Made by a program: the position numbers and the translations under genes
In this document: positions 1-11,503 of the stretch, piece after piece
How the letters are laid out: each line of letters opens with the position of its first letter
Position numbering within the stretch: the first letter of the stretch is position 1
Notes under the pieces: generated by a model
Told to the model about the DNA's origin: nothing
Seen by the model: only the letters and a program-made list of their open reading frames with translations
Databases searched by the model: none
Origin: Persicaria tinctoria
Lineage: Eukaryota > Streptophyta > Magnoliopsida > Caryophyllales > Polygonaceae
DNA: 64,000 nt
Assembly (NCBI GenBank): GCA_037127255.1
Contig: JBANSL010000008.1
Coordinates: 42,173,373-42,237,372 of the forward strand
Reading direction: 5' to 3'

Positions 1-162
1 TGTAAATTGCCTCAAATTCTGCGAATTTAAACAGAAACTGGTGTAGATTCCATAATTTGACAAATAAACATAAACTACATAGATTATGTACTATTCTAGC
101 CCAAATGCATGAAATGTATGCAGAAAACGATATAAAAGTTACTGTAAAACATGGCAGATTCA
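1..162 (-). mobile_element. LTR 5' terminus of a gypsy-family element running off the left edge
   Basis: On the minus strand this segment begins TGAATCTGCC at 162 and abuts the integrase frame of the Tat element at 163. It is clearly homologous to the segment at about 7255-7422, sharing blocks such as ACTACATAGATT and ATAATTTG. That segment is the 5' LTR end of another inserted element. I therefore read it as the start of a second, sibling insertion whose body lies outside the window. The predicted target duplication is GCTCA at 163-167; its partner cannot be seen. Confidence 0.55.
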
Positions 163-591
163 GCTCACAACACAAGCATGACAAGCTTTAGCAAAGTCCA
201 TAGAATCTTTCACCATAGTGACCCAATAGTAGCCTAATCGTTTGATCTGATTAGCCAATTTAGGACCAGCTTGATGTGATCCACACACTCCAGCATGAGT
301 TTCGGCTAGAATGTATTTAGCTTCCTCTTTAGACAAGCATCTTAACAAGATTCCATCGAACGTCCTTCGATACAAGGTATCGTTCTTAAGTAAGAATCTT
401 GACACTCGTCTTTTATCATCCACCCTCTTTTTTGGATCATCGGGAAGGATCCCGTTACGAAGATATTCGATAAGTGGTTGTCGCCATTCCGTTTCTTCTT
501 CAATTTCATATACGGAAGCTATATCCACTTCTTCTACTTGCTCGGCTCTTTCCAAGGCTGAAATAAGCAGATGGCGTTCACCAATGGTAAC
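163..591 (-). pseudogene. Tat gypsy pol: integrase zinc-binding domain, truncated
   Basis: Minus-strand frame continuing from the RNase H region after one in-frame TAG stop at 592-594. Near its C-terminal end it shows an integrase zinc finger of HHCC type: HAGVCGSH, then about 30 residues further on CHAC. The core domain with the catalytic D,D,E residues is absent because the frame is cut at 163 by another LTR element. In an intact element this enzyme inserts the cDNA into the host chromosome. The domain order RT - RNase H - second RNase H - integrase follows the upstream frame directly. A dead fragment. Confidence 0.85.
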
Positions 592-1886
592 CTAAATTTC
601 CCTTTCACTTGGTAACGTCAATGATGAAGCTAATTTCGCCAATGCATCTGCCTTGCCATTCTCAGACCTCAATATATGCACCACTTCTATTTGACGGAAT
701 TGATGCACGAGACATTTAGCTCTTTGATGCAAAGGAATCAAATTTGCGTGTCTGACCTCGTATTGTCGATTTAATTGTCTTATTATCAATTGAGAATCAC
801 CAAACACTTTTAATGGATCAACACGCATTTCAAGAGCTATCTCCAAGCCGATAATGAGTGCCTCATATTCTACAACATTATTTGTGCAATTCTCCAAAAG
901 GGAAAATGAATAAGGCACTATCCCATCATTTGGGGTAATGAAAACAATACCCACACCAGCTCCTCTTTTTGTTGCAGCACCATCAAAATACAGCTGCCAA
1001 GATTTTTCCTCTATCATGAAGACTTCTTCATCTGGTAAATCATCTAACAACTCCTCGTTATCTGGAGTAGGGTGGGATGCTAAGAAGTCGGTTATTGCTT
1101 GCCCCTTTATTGCCTTTTGAGGCACATACTTGATGTCAAAAGGAGCCAGAAGCATAGCCCATTTGGCCAATCTCTCTGACAACACAGTTTTTGAAAAAAT
1201 GTATCGCAAAGGGTCAGCTTTGGATATTAGTGTGATTTGATGGGACAATAGGTAATGTCGCAGCTTTTGAATGGCAAAGATCAATGCTAGACATAATTTT
1301 TCCATAGCAGAATAATTTTCTTCTGCCCCCACCATTGTTCGACTGATGTAGTACAAGGCATTTTCCTTTGCGTCATCATTATTTTGAGCTAACATAGCCC
1401 CTAGTGATCGCTCGAGACTTGCGATGTACAAAATTAAAGGTCTTCCTTGAACTGGTGCCAAAAGAACTGGTGGATCAGTCAAGTACTTCTTGATGCTATC
1501 GAGAGCGTTTTGACAAGTCTGGTCCCATATGAACAGAACATCCTTCTTCATCAACCTTAGAAAAGTTTGACATCTCCCCGTCAGGTTTGAAATGAACCGA
1601 CGAATATAAGCAAGCCTGCCTTGCAAGCCTCGTAGTTCACGGAGATTTCTCAGGGCTGGCATTTCTATGATCGCCTTAATTTTATCAGGATCAAATTCTA
1701 TTCCTTGACCTCGAACAACAAAACCAAGAAACTTTCCCGACGTCACACCAAAGGCGCATTTAAGGGGGTTCATTTTTAGTTGGTGCTTGCGCAATCTATC
1801 GAAGATTATTTTAAGATCAGTTACATGATCCTCCCTCCTCTTTGTTTTCACCACAAGGTCATCTACATAGCACTCAACGGTGTTGT
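592..1886 (-). pseudogene. Tat gypsy pol: RT C-terminal part, RNase H and a second archaeal-type RNase H
   Basis: Minus-strand frame of about 420 residues. It begins just after the insertion at 1892 with the YVDD catalytic box of reverse transcriptase, then the RT thumb and connection region. An RNase H domain follows (YYISRTMVGAEENYSAMEK and onward). A second RNase H domain comes next (YFDGAATKRGAGVGIV, NNVVEYEALIIGLEIA, FGDSQLIIRQLN, SENGKADALAKLAS). Two RNase H domains, the second of archaeal type and placed before integrase, is the recognised mark of the plant Tat lineage of Ty3/gypsy elements. The frame ends at TAG (592-594), after which the integrase reads on in the same phase. The upstream RT half lies at 7423-8021, on the far side of the insertion. 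Confidence 0.88.
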
Positions 1887-1891
1887 GAAGT
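1887..1891. repeat. Target-site duplication, left copy (GAAGT)
   Basis: GAAGT here and at 7423-7427 flank the 5.5-kb insertion. The RT coding sequence joins exactly across them, ending FHDLL on one side and resuming HNTVECYVDD on the other. Confidence 0.85.
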
Positions 1892-2084
1892 TGTTGTAGG
1901 AGGAATCGAGTTTAAAATATAATAAAATAGATCAAACCAGATTCGTGTCCACGCAAATAAATACAAGACCTTCTCCTGATGTAGCAGCGGGAAGTCAGGA
2001 TCGATCCTCCAGAAAGCGTGTCAGCGGATCCTAGGCAGCGGAGAAATCTCACGGATGGTGATTGACCACAGTGGTACTCGACCT

Positions 2085-2290
2085 CGACTAGGTGGTAGTC
2101 GACAGGGGTCAGTACAATCGATTTCGAGCAAATAAAAGACTCTGGGTGGTGGTCGACGTCGACTAGCCTTACTCGACGTCGAGTACGGTGGTCGTAGTCG
2201 AGTAAGCTCTGGTCGACTTCGGGTTCCTGCAGAGACAGAAGCAACGACGATCTTTGCTTGATCGAGAATCAGTGGTCGACATGGACCAAG
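2085..2290. repeat. TCGAC-rich block of the left LTR
   Basis: The block contains many copies of GTCGAC and TCGACGTCGA in both orientations. One is the perfect 16-bp palindrome TACTCGACGTCGAGTA at 2170-2185, which recurs exactly at 6936-6951. Both blocks also share CTCTGGTCGACTTCG and GGTGGTAGTCGAC. This is the only clear homology between the two ends of the 1892-7422 insertion. It may be an LTR regulatory region. Confidence 0.6.
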
Positions 2291-2639
2291 CTGATACGTT
2301 GTAATTCCCAATGACTCGAATTGCTCAGATCTTGCGTCGTCTTAAGACAAATCTCGACTCGTACTTGAATATTTGATCGGCCGAGCGAATGACGTGAGTA
2401 CGGACTTGCTTACCCAATTCAATATTAGGCTTCCCTTGATGTCCAGCCGAATGAATTCCACATCGAAGTCAACAATGGCTGCTTGACCCTCTCTTGAATT
2501 TGATTAGAATCAAATTGAGAAAAGCAACGTAAGGCCGAACGACAATTAACAATGAAGTCAATATTGCCGGCTTGACCAAATTTTGATAAACAAATTAATT
2601 TGAATTTGATCGAAGGAAAACGTGAACAAGTAAACCTAG

Positions 2640-4250
2640 TTAGAGAAACTCTCTTGAGAGTTCCTCTCTTCTAGTGTTTCTTTCCTCGCTTTGGCCCTTC
2701 CTCCCTTCACCACCCATAGTTCTTCAATTCAATTGAGTTTGTCTTCAAACTTAATTATTGGGTGTTAATTTCGGGTAGTTATTGAGTAATTTGATAGAGT
2801 TTCGACAGTGTTCTTGACGTTTTCGAGTAGTGTGGTTCTGTTTTTATCGTCTTTTGCCGCTAGATCTGTTCTTTCTCTTTGTTACTGAGTCGGATCTGGG
2901 GTTGTTCCTTCAGATCTACGCTCTACCTTTTGGATCTGGCCGGCTTAAGGTGTTTGAGTGGCTCCTTGCCTCGCTATCCCTCAGATCTGGATGGGGTTTG
3001 CTCTCTCTCGCACCGTTTTGTCCGTGGAGGGTGGCCCGGCGGTGTGTGGGTGGTCTTGGGGTTTGGATCAGTGGTGACGGGGCTCCCGGAGTGGGCTCGA
3101 CCTGGTCCGATTAGACCACTGCGCTGGCTGCTGCCCTTGTGGTTGAGGGGTGTTGGTTTGTTGTCATTCTCCTTTTCAGATTTGAGATGTGGGTGCCTCT
3201 CTCTTTCTCGGATCTAGCAGGTTTGATGGTTTGGGTTGTGTGTTCGGGCATGGGGACCTGTGGGGTGGGAGCTGCAGCATCGGGCTCCTCTGGGTCTTGT
3301 CGTGGCGCTCCCCGTCTCTCATCTTTCCTTGGTTTGGTCCGGCTGGAGGTTGCACTCGGATGGTGGCGTTGTGTACTTGGGTGTGATTGCGAAGTGGCTC
3401 GTGGTGGGCTGTTGTGTGATGGATCGACTGGAGTGCGCTGCTCCCGTGGTGTCCGACTACTGATGGCTCGGTGTCCTCCTTTTGTGTCGCTGTGGTCTCC
3501 CCAATTTCTTGAACAGAGCTGAACGCGTGGCTGTCATGGTGGCTCGGGAGGTTGTTGGCGCGTGTGCTTTTCGTGGTTGGGCAGGCGCGTGAGGTTGATG
3601 AAGCTTGGGGTGTCCTCCTTGCTTCATTTGCATATGCTTTTGCTGAATTTCATCTTTATTAAAGCTCCTTATTCACGTGAGATTTCAGCGTGGGTCTTGT
3701 TGCTATTGCGTGTGCTGTGCAGCGTGGGGCCCTCCATTGGCGTATTTGTCTCCCTTTCCCAGCAATTTGTTGGATGATGCAGATCCATTTTGCATTATTT
3801 TATTTGTTGTTTGGGTTGGTTGACTAGTGGTGTGGTCAAAGATTATTGGGGTTGTTTATTGTGTGATTTTAGGAATTTGTGGGTGGTAGCTTCTGAGTGG
3901 TATTGTGGGATTTTGATGTTGTCGTGCCCTGCATTTGTTGCAGTGCTAGCCTCTTCTGCATAGATTCCACATCCCAATATCGGCAAGCGACATTAGATTA
4001 TGGGCTTAACAACTAAGCTTGTCCTGGTGTGGATTGGGATGTGGGATCGGGGTGGAGTTGGTCTAGTGCTTCTTACATCTTTTGCGGGTCGAGTGGGGTT
4101 AAGTGCGAATGTAATTTGCGGGTTAGACTTTTGTGCGTAGTATCATCTTTTGTCGTAAGACTCTTGGTTTGGTCTTATTTTATATTACTCCTTGGCTTTG
4201 CCACTATCTATATATTTACCTATTCAGAACGTAGGAAGGTAGAGCGTAAT
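2640..4250. other. GC-rich stretch without a credible gene
   Basis: This part of the insertion is unusually GC-rich and full of the motif GATCTGG. Several overlapping frames are open on the plus strand between 2830 and 3780, but all are low-complexity G/W/C-rich with no domain. From 3950 to 4250 it becomes pyrimidine-rich, like a retroelement untranslated region. It may be an untranslated leader of a retroelement or a separate nested insertion. No boundary could be fixed. Confidence 0.4.
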
Positions 4251-4254
4251 TAGG

Positions 4255-4585
4255 GTTGAACAAAGAAGAGAACGCCTAGCCAAGCGCTCTTATATTCAAT
4301 TCAACGTAAGAATAAAAGAAGAAAAATACAACTTAAATAGGTTTGATGGAGAATGAGAGTGGCTTCTTGCAAAGGAAACCCTAAATCTCTCATTTTTATC
4401 TAGAAAATAAATAATTAAAACATAAGATTAAAAAACTCCTAATTTAATCTATCTAAAAAATAGATAAAATAGATAAATGAGCAAGGAGATAAAATATCCC
4501 CTCACTTTTATTCCCTAAATAAATAATAAAAACCAACAAATAAAAATAGATAAAATAATGTCTTAAGAGAATTCAACCAACTCCC
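4255..4585 (-). mobile_element. Probable 3' LTR of the nested gypsy remnant
   Basis: On the minus strand the pol tail is followed by a purine-rich tract (AAGGCAGGGGAG, ending near 4586) that fits a polypurine tract. An AT-rich segment follows and ends CTTTGTTCAAC near 4255. That order, pol tail - polypurine tract - LTR, is what a 3' LTR should show. No convincing second copy was found on the other side of the gag frame, so the assignment is tentative. Confidence 0.35.
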
Positions 4586-4608
4586 CTGCCTTCGATCTCG
4601 ATCCTTCA

Positions 4609-5828
4609 TCAAGGTGGGATGAGGTTGTAAACTAAGATCTTGAGTTGACGGTTGAGCTTTGAGTCATACGAGCTCTCATCTTGAATCGTCTTGTCGTTGG
4701 GAGTCATCGGATCTTGAGTGCTATCATTCTCTTCCACTTGATCACGATTTGTCCTCGAATCGTCGTCGGAAGTGTCATCCAGAAGAAACAAGGAAAGGAG
4801 CTCGTGAGGGAAGGAGGGTTCGACATCATGAAGTGCAAGGGCCAAGTGGTGAGAGCCCTTTTCTCTACCGAGCTCGTGAGGGAAGGAGGGTTCGACATAG
4901 CTGCAGGGGCCGCATGTGCGGCGAAATTAGTAGTGAAGGCTGCTGCGGCCGCAGGCGCGGGTGTTCCAAGGAGGCTGATTGTTGTGGGCGCGGGTGCGGC
5001 CTTGACAGCAGCAGCGTCCATGCTGTTGTGTTCTTCTCGTCTCGCAGCAGCCTCCTTCTCGGCTTGGTATTGTCGCTTTCGTTCATGTTCCTTCAAAACA
5101 GCTTGAGGAGATAAGGGTAGGAGGGTGACTCTCCTCCCATCAAAGTTAAAAGCAAAGGTATTTAAGCGACCATCATGAATAACTTGCCGATCATTTAGCC
5201 AAGGTCGGCCGAAGAGAATATGAAAACAATCCATCTTAACAACATCACACAACACTTGATCACAATAAGGACCCATTTGAAAAGGAACCAAGCATTGTCT
5301 AGTAACAAGAGAGTTGGAGTTACCTTCCGTGAAACCGGTAAGACCATCATGTGGTGCTCGAGGTGTAGTGGCTAGATGGAGGTACTCGACCACTTTTGCG
5401 TTGATCAAGTTACAGGAGCTCCCTTTATCAACGATGACCGTAAGTGTGGATTCCTGGACCACACACTTGGTGTGAAAGATGTGCTCCCTTTGATCAGCTG
5501 CCATAGCGTCTTGAAGTGGTAGAAAATGTCGATTGACCAAGCATGGCACATCCTCAATGGTGTTGGGAACGATATCAACGTTGTCCTTAGGAGACATAGG
5601 CGCCGACTCCTCCACTTCGGCTGAACGTACGGTATTCTCAAAACCCATCAAGATGTTGGACAATTTGGCGTTGTTGGAAGAGAATATCGCCTCGAATCTC
5701 CTAGCATGTGCCCCCACAAGGGACTCAATGAGACATTGCATTCGCACATCCGTATTAGCACCGGCCATGTTCCTAAAAGCAAGTAGCAAACACAAGTAGT
5801 CCGAACAAATAGACAAGGAAACAAGCAA
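4609..5828 (-). pseudogene. Gypsy gag-protease frame joined to a pol tail by internal deletion
   Basis: A minus-strand frame of 374 residues. Its middle is a retroviral-type aspartic protease: VDKGSSCNLINAKVVEYL, then DVVKMDCFHILFGRPWL, then GRRVTLLPL. The active site reads D-K-G instead of the usual D-S/T-G, so the protease is probably inactive. Downstream are an Ala-rich stretch and a repeated MSNPPSLTSS peptide (direct DNA repeats near 4800 and 4870). The last part, in an overlapping frame at 4609-4740, matches the tail of the gypsy pol at 58179-58892 (shared RTNR-QVEEND). RT, RNase H and integrase are missing between them, so this is an internally deleted, non-autonomous copy. Confidence 0.75.
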
Positions 5829-5829
5829 T

Positions 5830-6715
5830 GCAAGTCTTTGATCCTATGAGTGATCGAAGTGTTTGAAAACAAGCAATGCGAGGAAAACAAGGCACTAAAT
5901 TGACAATCTACCCTGGACACAGAACTTTGCAATAATGAAAGTAGCAAGATATGAAGGAACAGTAAAATAAAGAACAAAGCTTTTCGGAATTTGGAATAAA
6001 AATATGTAAAAGAACTTCCAAGATCGGGGTTTGCAACAACGATAACCAAACATGCATAAGACAAGATAAATAACGATAATCATGCAAATCGCATCGAAGG
6101 ATCAAGCTTTCGCCTTTTCCAACAATTAAGAACTCTTTCAAGAAACCCTAATTGTATCTACTGATTTTATGTTTATTAATCCAAGTTGTTAGCATGGATT
6201 TCTATTAAATAGAGAATAAACACATAACAGGTAGTAGATGCTCAAAACATGATAAATGTCGGATCTTTACCTCAAACATGCATGGCTATCGTCGGGCTCG
6301 CCCCAACCCTAGAAGTGGGTGAACTACTCGCTCTTTATTGCAATCGCAGATATCATTGATGGAAAATAACCTTGCATTAATAAACCAAACAGAGCTTACA
6401 ACCAAAGGAAGCCAATTCCGCTCTCGCTTCACAAACTCCTCTTGGCCTCCACTCTCTCTCTCCTTCTCTCCTCTTCTCCTTCTCCTCCTAAGATTGAATT
6501 GTATGAAAAACTAGCCCCATGGGCTTTATTTATAAGCTTCCAATCCTTGCTAATCAAGGAAAGAATTCTATCTATATCTCTATCTATCATAGAAGATATA
6601 ATTCTACTTGGAAATAAATATATCTAAACTAGATAAAACAAGATAAATCCTAGGGTAATTAATTGTTCAACCCTTAGGATAAATAAAAAGATAAAAATAT
6701 CTAAATCTTCATGTG
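5830..6715. other. Untranslated or LTR-like DNA upstream of the gag remnant
   Basis: No convincing coding frame. In the minus-strand sense this lies just upstream of the gag-protease frame and should hold its leader and 5' LTR. A pyrimidine-rich tract (about 6430-6490) and AT-rich DNA with AGATAAA-type repeats resemble the AT-rich LTR at 4255-4585 in composition only. No primer-binding site was recognised. Confidence 0.35.
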
Positions 6716-7422
6716 TTGGAAATCTCGTCTCGAAAATATCTCCATCGGATTCGGGATAGAACCTTAACAAGACTCAGACTAGCTCGATTTCGGGTACAGG
6801 TGGTAGTCGACTTCGACCAAGTCTGGTCGACGTCGAGTAGGGTATACTCGATTTCTAGTAATCTTTAGCTTGTCGAGTGCTTCTCTTCATCGATCTCGGA
6901 TAACCGCCCAGTTCTAGTCGACCTCGAGTAAAGTGTACTCGACGTCGAGTACGGATCGTGCTCGAGTTGTCTTCTGGAGCAAACGTTGAGCAAAAGTTGG
7001 TCGACGTCGACCAGCTCTGGTCGACTTCGAGTAACTCTGCTGGCTTTCAACATTCTGCTCTGTTCTTCAAACGCACTTTCCCGAGTCATCGTTTGTCGGA
7101 TTGACGCAAATGAGTATGCGTTGGAAAAATCTTTTCGAGGGCTACAAGTCTCATGAAGATATCAGAACTTGATTCAGAATGATGGATGTCGAAATATGAG
7201 CTTTTCTCCAGCTGCACCATCCTTAGCTTCTTCATGACTTTCCTTTAAGCTCCAAAGTGCGTCCGATTTCTGCGAAATTAAACAGAAACTAGTGTAGACT
7301 CCATAATTTGGAAAATAAGCATAAACTACATAGATTCTGTACATTCCCAACCCAGAATATACAAAATGACATAATAAGGGGCTAAAATAGATATAAAAAC
7401 ATGGCATAAAACATGGACATCA
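6716..7422 (-). mobile_element. Probable 5' LTR of the 1892-7422 insertion
   Basis: The right boundary at 7422 is exact, set by the duplication at 7423-7427. The left boundary is proposed at TGTTGGAAATC (6716), which resembles the TGTTGTAGGAGG end at 1892. Within it, 6790-7040 is rich in GTCGAC and TCGACGTCGA. The terminal 170 bp match the segment at 1-162. Confidence 0.45.
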
Positions 7423-8021
7423 GAAGTAGATCGTGAAAGATGACTGACATGGCCCTTTGATAGGTCGCCCTCGTATTCTTCAATCCAAAAGACATTACGG
7501 TATAACAATATGTGCCTAATGGTGTGCGGAAAGTTGTTAGCTCTTCATCCTCGGGATGCATCTTGATCTGATTGTCACCCGAGAATCCATCCATAAAGGA
7601 CAAAGCTTGGAATCCCGTAGTGGAATCTACCAAAAGTTCTGTTATCGGGAGAGGGAATTCATCCTTAGGACACGCTTCATTCAAGTCCCTAAAATCAACA
7701 CAGATGCGCAACTGGCCATTTTTCTTTTTTCACTGGAACAATGTCGGCCAACCATATTGGGTATTGGATCTCCCGAATGAATCCGGCCTCGATGAGTTTA
7801 TTGACTTCAACTTTAATTTGCACAGTCAACTCAGGCTGAAAACGGCGTTGTGCTTGCTTCATTGGGTTTTCCTCATTTGAGAGGGACAATTGGTGCATTG
7901 CCACGTTAGGATCTAAACCAGGCATGTCTTGGTACCCCCAAGCAAACACATCTCTGTATTCATGGAGAAGCTTCTCATATGATCTTTTTTCTTTATCTGT
8001 TAGGAAAGCACTAACAAACAC
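7423..8021 (-). pseudogene. Tat gypsy pol: RT N-terminal half, frameshifted
   Basis: Two overlapping minus-strand frames together make the first half of reverse transcriptase. The upstream frame (7695-8021) has DVFAWGYQDMPGLDP and the pre-RT region ending LADIVPVKKE. The next frame (7423-7711) has the RT boxes CVDFRDLNEACPKD, FMDGFSGDNQIKM and YCYTVMSFGLKN, ending FHDLL at the insertion. The phase changes near 7700 and again near 8030, so the copy is inactive. The YVDD box continues at about 1875. Confidence 0.88.
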
Positions 8022-8035
8022 AGGCTTAGGATCTT

Positions 8036-11000
8036 CTATACTCCCAGATTGATTTCTTTGAGCTTATCAACCGTGGGTTGACCACCCTCCTCCGTCTCTA
8101 GTGGAGCTGGTTGGATTACATTAACGAAATCCTTTGAATCTCCATCTGATTCACTTTCAATGAAGGCCAACACCATATTTACTTCTTCCATCTGAGCCTC
8201 CATGGGATCCTTTGGCTTGTAAGTAAGAGCTTGTGATATCCTACTCTTAAGCTTCCACTTCTTGTTCTTCTTAGTATCGACCTTCTTGTTCTTGGACACG
8301 TTGACTCTCCCAAGTCTCTCAAACACAGAAACTTTTGGGGAACTTATCTCTAGCCTCTCAAAGACCGAGATTCGAGGTGCGTATGTTGTGTCATGTGAGA
8401 ACATACTTTGCTCTTGACTTGTTAGGGTCATAGGCTCCAATATCTTAGCTGACAATAACTCGCCTTCTTGATAAATTTGCAAATCATCAATCGAGATTTT
8501 TCTAGGGATTTTTTACGGAGACTCGCTTTCCAACGAGGGTCTTGTCACTCTCACTTTGACCCTCTTCTCAATTTTCAAAGAGACTTGTTCATCGGGCGAC
8601 TTAGAAGATTCACCCTTGAGCACTACCCTCGTGTTTTCATTTGTTTTCTCTCCGAAATGTCTATGAATGACCAATTTCTTCTTCGGAATGGATTGATCAA
8701 TCTTGCGGAGAGGACAAGTATAACTCGTCATTAAAGAATGCATGGCCTTCTCCGTTGCACTTAACGGTTTTTTACCAGGTTGGAGCTTGCCTTTGGGTGT
8801 GTATTTAAATAACACCTTAGGACGCGTCCCTTGCCCCTCTTTCTTGCATACAAGAGAGACTTTAGGCATTGAAGATTCCTTTTGGCCAATTGCTTCCTTT
8901 TGAGGATTTGCACTTCTACCATCCTCTTTCACTTCTAAATGCGTGCTAGGACTACAATACACCAACTTGTAGAATTTGGTGTCTGCGTAATTAACGCTTT
9001 CCCCTTGAAAAGGATTACTATCACCTCGGATAGTCCTCTCATTACCATTCTCATCGGTCTATTTTAAGCACTGATGAAGTGTAGACACAATTGATTTGCT
9101 AGCATGAAGCCACGACCTTCCAAGCAAAGCATTATAGGAGGTTCTTGCATCGATAACATGGAATACATTATCCTTATAAAGATCATCCAGCACTAGTTTC
9201 AAAGCAATAGCACCCAGCGCTTTTTGCCCCACTTGGTTGAATCCCTGAATGGTGAGTAATGTCGGCGATAAATGATCGATTGTCAACCTCATCTCTTCAA
9301 AAGCCCGCAAAGGCAATAAGTTTACTGCGGACCCGCAATCCAATAGGATTCTATTCAATTTTGCCTCTCCAACCCTGCCCGTTACATATAACGGCATGTT
9401 ATGGTCATTGCTCTCTAATTGAAGATCCTCATCGGAAAAAGTTATGCACGCCATGCAAGAAGCGCACTGAACTGGAGGAGATGAAGTGACCTCATCGACC
9501 TCTATCTGATCAACTTCATCTTTATAATCCTTTGGATCCATAAGAGCTTGGATCAAGGCTTTCCTTAAGTCGGTCGACATTTGTAGTGCATCATATACAC
9601 TTAAACACGCAGGAATACGCTTCAAGTGACCGATAACATCATACTTCACCTTCTCCTTAAATGAAGCTTTACGAAGCGATACTGGTATTCGTGATGCGAT
9701 ATCTTTTTGCTCGGATGCCCCAGCTTCCTTGCCTTTCTGGCTAGGTATGGAAGCTTCATTGTCAACTACCTCTTCAAAATTTGACGTCTTTGAAGACTCA
9801 CAAATGGGTGACTCCTTACCCTTTTCCTTTTCCTTTTCCTTGGGCTTAGGAGAAGGCAGTATTTTTCTTGAACGAAGAGCAACTTCATCGACCTCTTCTT
9901 CCTCGGCCATGTCGGCCCATGTGGCCATACAACATTGGACAACCTCACTCTTCCAGAATAACTCCTCTTTAGAAGAGTCTTCTTCTAAGAACTCTTTTGG
10001 GACAAAGTCCTTTAGAGTAATGATTTGTCGTCCAGATTGAACATATTCTTCATCCGAATCGGTTTCTGGCCTCTTGCTCTTTTTGTTCTTCTTCTTATTT
10101 TTCTTCTTTTTATTCTTCTTCTCGGGCTTTCTACCAACCATTCTGAAACCCGTAGATCCAGCACATTGAGAACTCTTCGAATGAGATTTCTTTTGGCCTA
10201 TATAGGTCTGCCATTTAGAATCATTTTCAACCTCATCATTATGGGAAAACGATTCTTTAAAATTTGATTGCGTCAAAACCTCATAAAGAGTCATGCGGTT
10301 TGGTTCATCTCTAGGCATCTCCGGATAGGCCCACACAGTATGCACTTCATTGCGCATTTGAAACTGCACAGGGACTGTCCTTGGAGGCAATGACATTGTA
10401 GAAACAATGTCCTCTTTAATAGCCTCTGATGAAGGGTTGCTCTCTACCTCTTCCGTTATTGAGATAAGATTTGACGAAGCCATTGGGTTTTTAGAGCTTA
10501 CCCCTTCGACTTCAATCTCACCCTTGTTAATCATCCTTTCGACGACGACTTTAAAGACATAACAATCCTCAATCGGGTGACTAACAATTTTGTGGTAAGG
10601 GCAATATCTTGGATCGCCTGTTTTGTTTGCTTCATTTGGCCTTTTCGATTCCGGAAGTGAAATCATATTTTCTTTCGTCAATTCACTAAATATCCCTCTT
10701 ACATCTTCATCATCAAAAGGATATTTCTTTTCTTTTCTCTCCTCGAGAGATAGTCTTTTAACGGGTTCTCTGGCTTGACCCCTCTCTTGTGCCCTAGAAG
10801 TATTCACAAAGGGTTTTCCTTGGGGCTTACCGAAGGTGGCCATCGACTCCCCTTTCTTCACGGGTTTCCTGCCCTCATCTTTTCTTACTTCATTGACTTG
10901 ATGTCGATTAGGTCCTGTTTTACCCCAAGCCAACTGATGCTCAACATTGCAAGCTTTTGACACTAGAGCATCAAAAGCTCGAGGCTCCAAACTACCCATA

Positions 11001-11467
11001 TGTACCGCTAGCTCTGGCACAAAATTATTAGTGCACACCTACACACATGCCTCTTCACTTAACTATTCTGAGCATTGGGGTCTCAAACTTCTCCACCTCG
11101 CAATGAAATCATTTGCAGACTCATTCGGCCCTTGATGAGCGTTAGCGAGATCCATAATGGAAACCTTGGCCTTTGAACTCATGAGCTGAGCAAAAAACTC
11201 TTTTTGTAGGTCATCCCAAGTATGGATCAATTCTAGCTGAAGTTGTGTATACCATGTAAAGGCAGACCCTCGCAACGATTGGACAAACTGCCTAATCAAT
11301 AATTGATCACTCAAAGCAGTTTCCCCGCACGCCGAATAAAAGTGAGCCAAGTGCTCGTGAGGCGAACCATGAATACCATCAAATTTATCAAAATTTGGTC
11401 TTTGATAGTTTGGAGGGAAAGGAATCGAGTCATAATGCACAGGGTAAGGCTTTCTATAGCCAATCAC
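8036..11467 (-). pseudogene. Tat gypsy gag-protease polyprotein with in-frame stops
   Basis: Four minus-strand open stretches (11063-11467, 9059-11038, 8513-8965, 8036-8482) share one phase and are broken only by stop codons, so they are one decayed polyprotein. The first has the retrotransposon gag core (FDGIHGSPHEHLAHFYSACG ... RWRSLRPQCSE). The 659-residue stretch contains a zinc-knuckle-like YCPYHKIVSHPIEDCYVFK, basic Lys-rich linkers, and an aspartic protease near its C-terminus (RILLDCGSAVNLLPL ... ALLGRSWLH). The active site reads D-C-G rather than D-S/T-G. The last two stretches are linker between protease and RT. Confidence 0.85.
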
Positions 11468-11503
11468 TGGCGGATTTTGTGAGATCTTAAACTCCCGAAT
11501 ACC

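Larger units (their letters stand above)
1892..7422 (-). mobile_element. 5.5-kb LTR-retrotransposon insertion inside the Tat RT gene
   Basis: The insertion starts TGTTGTAGG and ends GGACATCA on the plus strand (TG...CA), and is flanked by a perfect 5-bp duplication GAAGT. It interrupts the RT frame just before the YVDD box. Inside are a shortened gag-protease frame and a pol tail on the minus strand (4609-5828). The two ends are expected to be LTRs, but they match only in short TCGAC-rich blocks (2085-2290 against 6790-7040). It is therefore probably an old or composite nested insertion, with more than one element family between the boundaries. The right terminal 170 bp are homologous to window positions 1-162. 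Confidence 0.75.

Noticed and set aside
2830..3780. Overlapping plus-strand frames encoding Trp/Gly/Cys-rich proteins
   Set aside because: Several phases are open at once because of GC-rich low-complexity DNA; no domain, no codon pattern.
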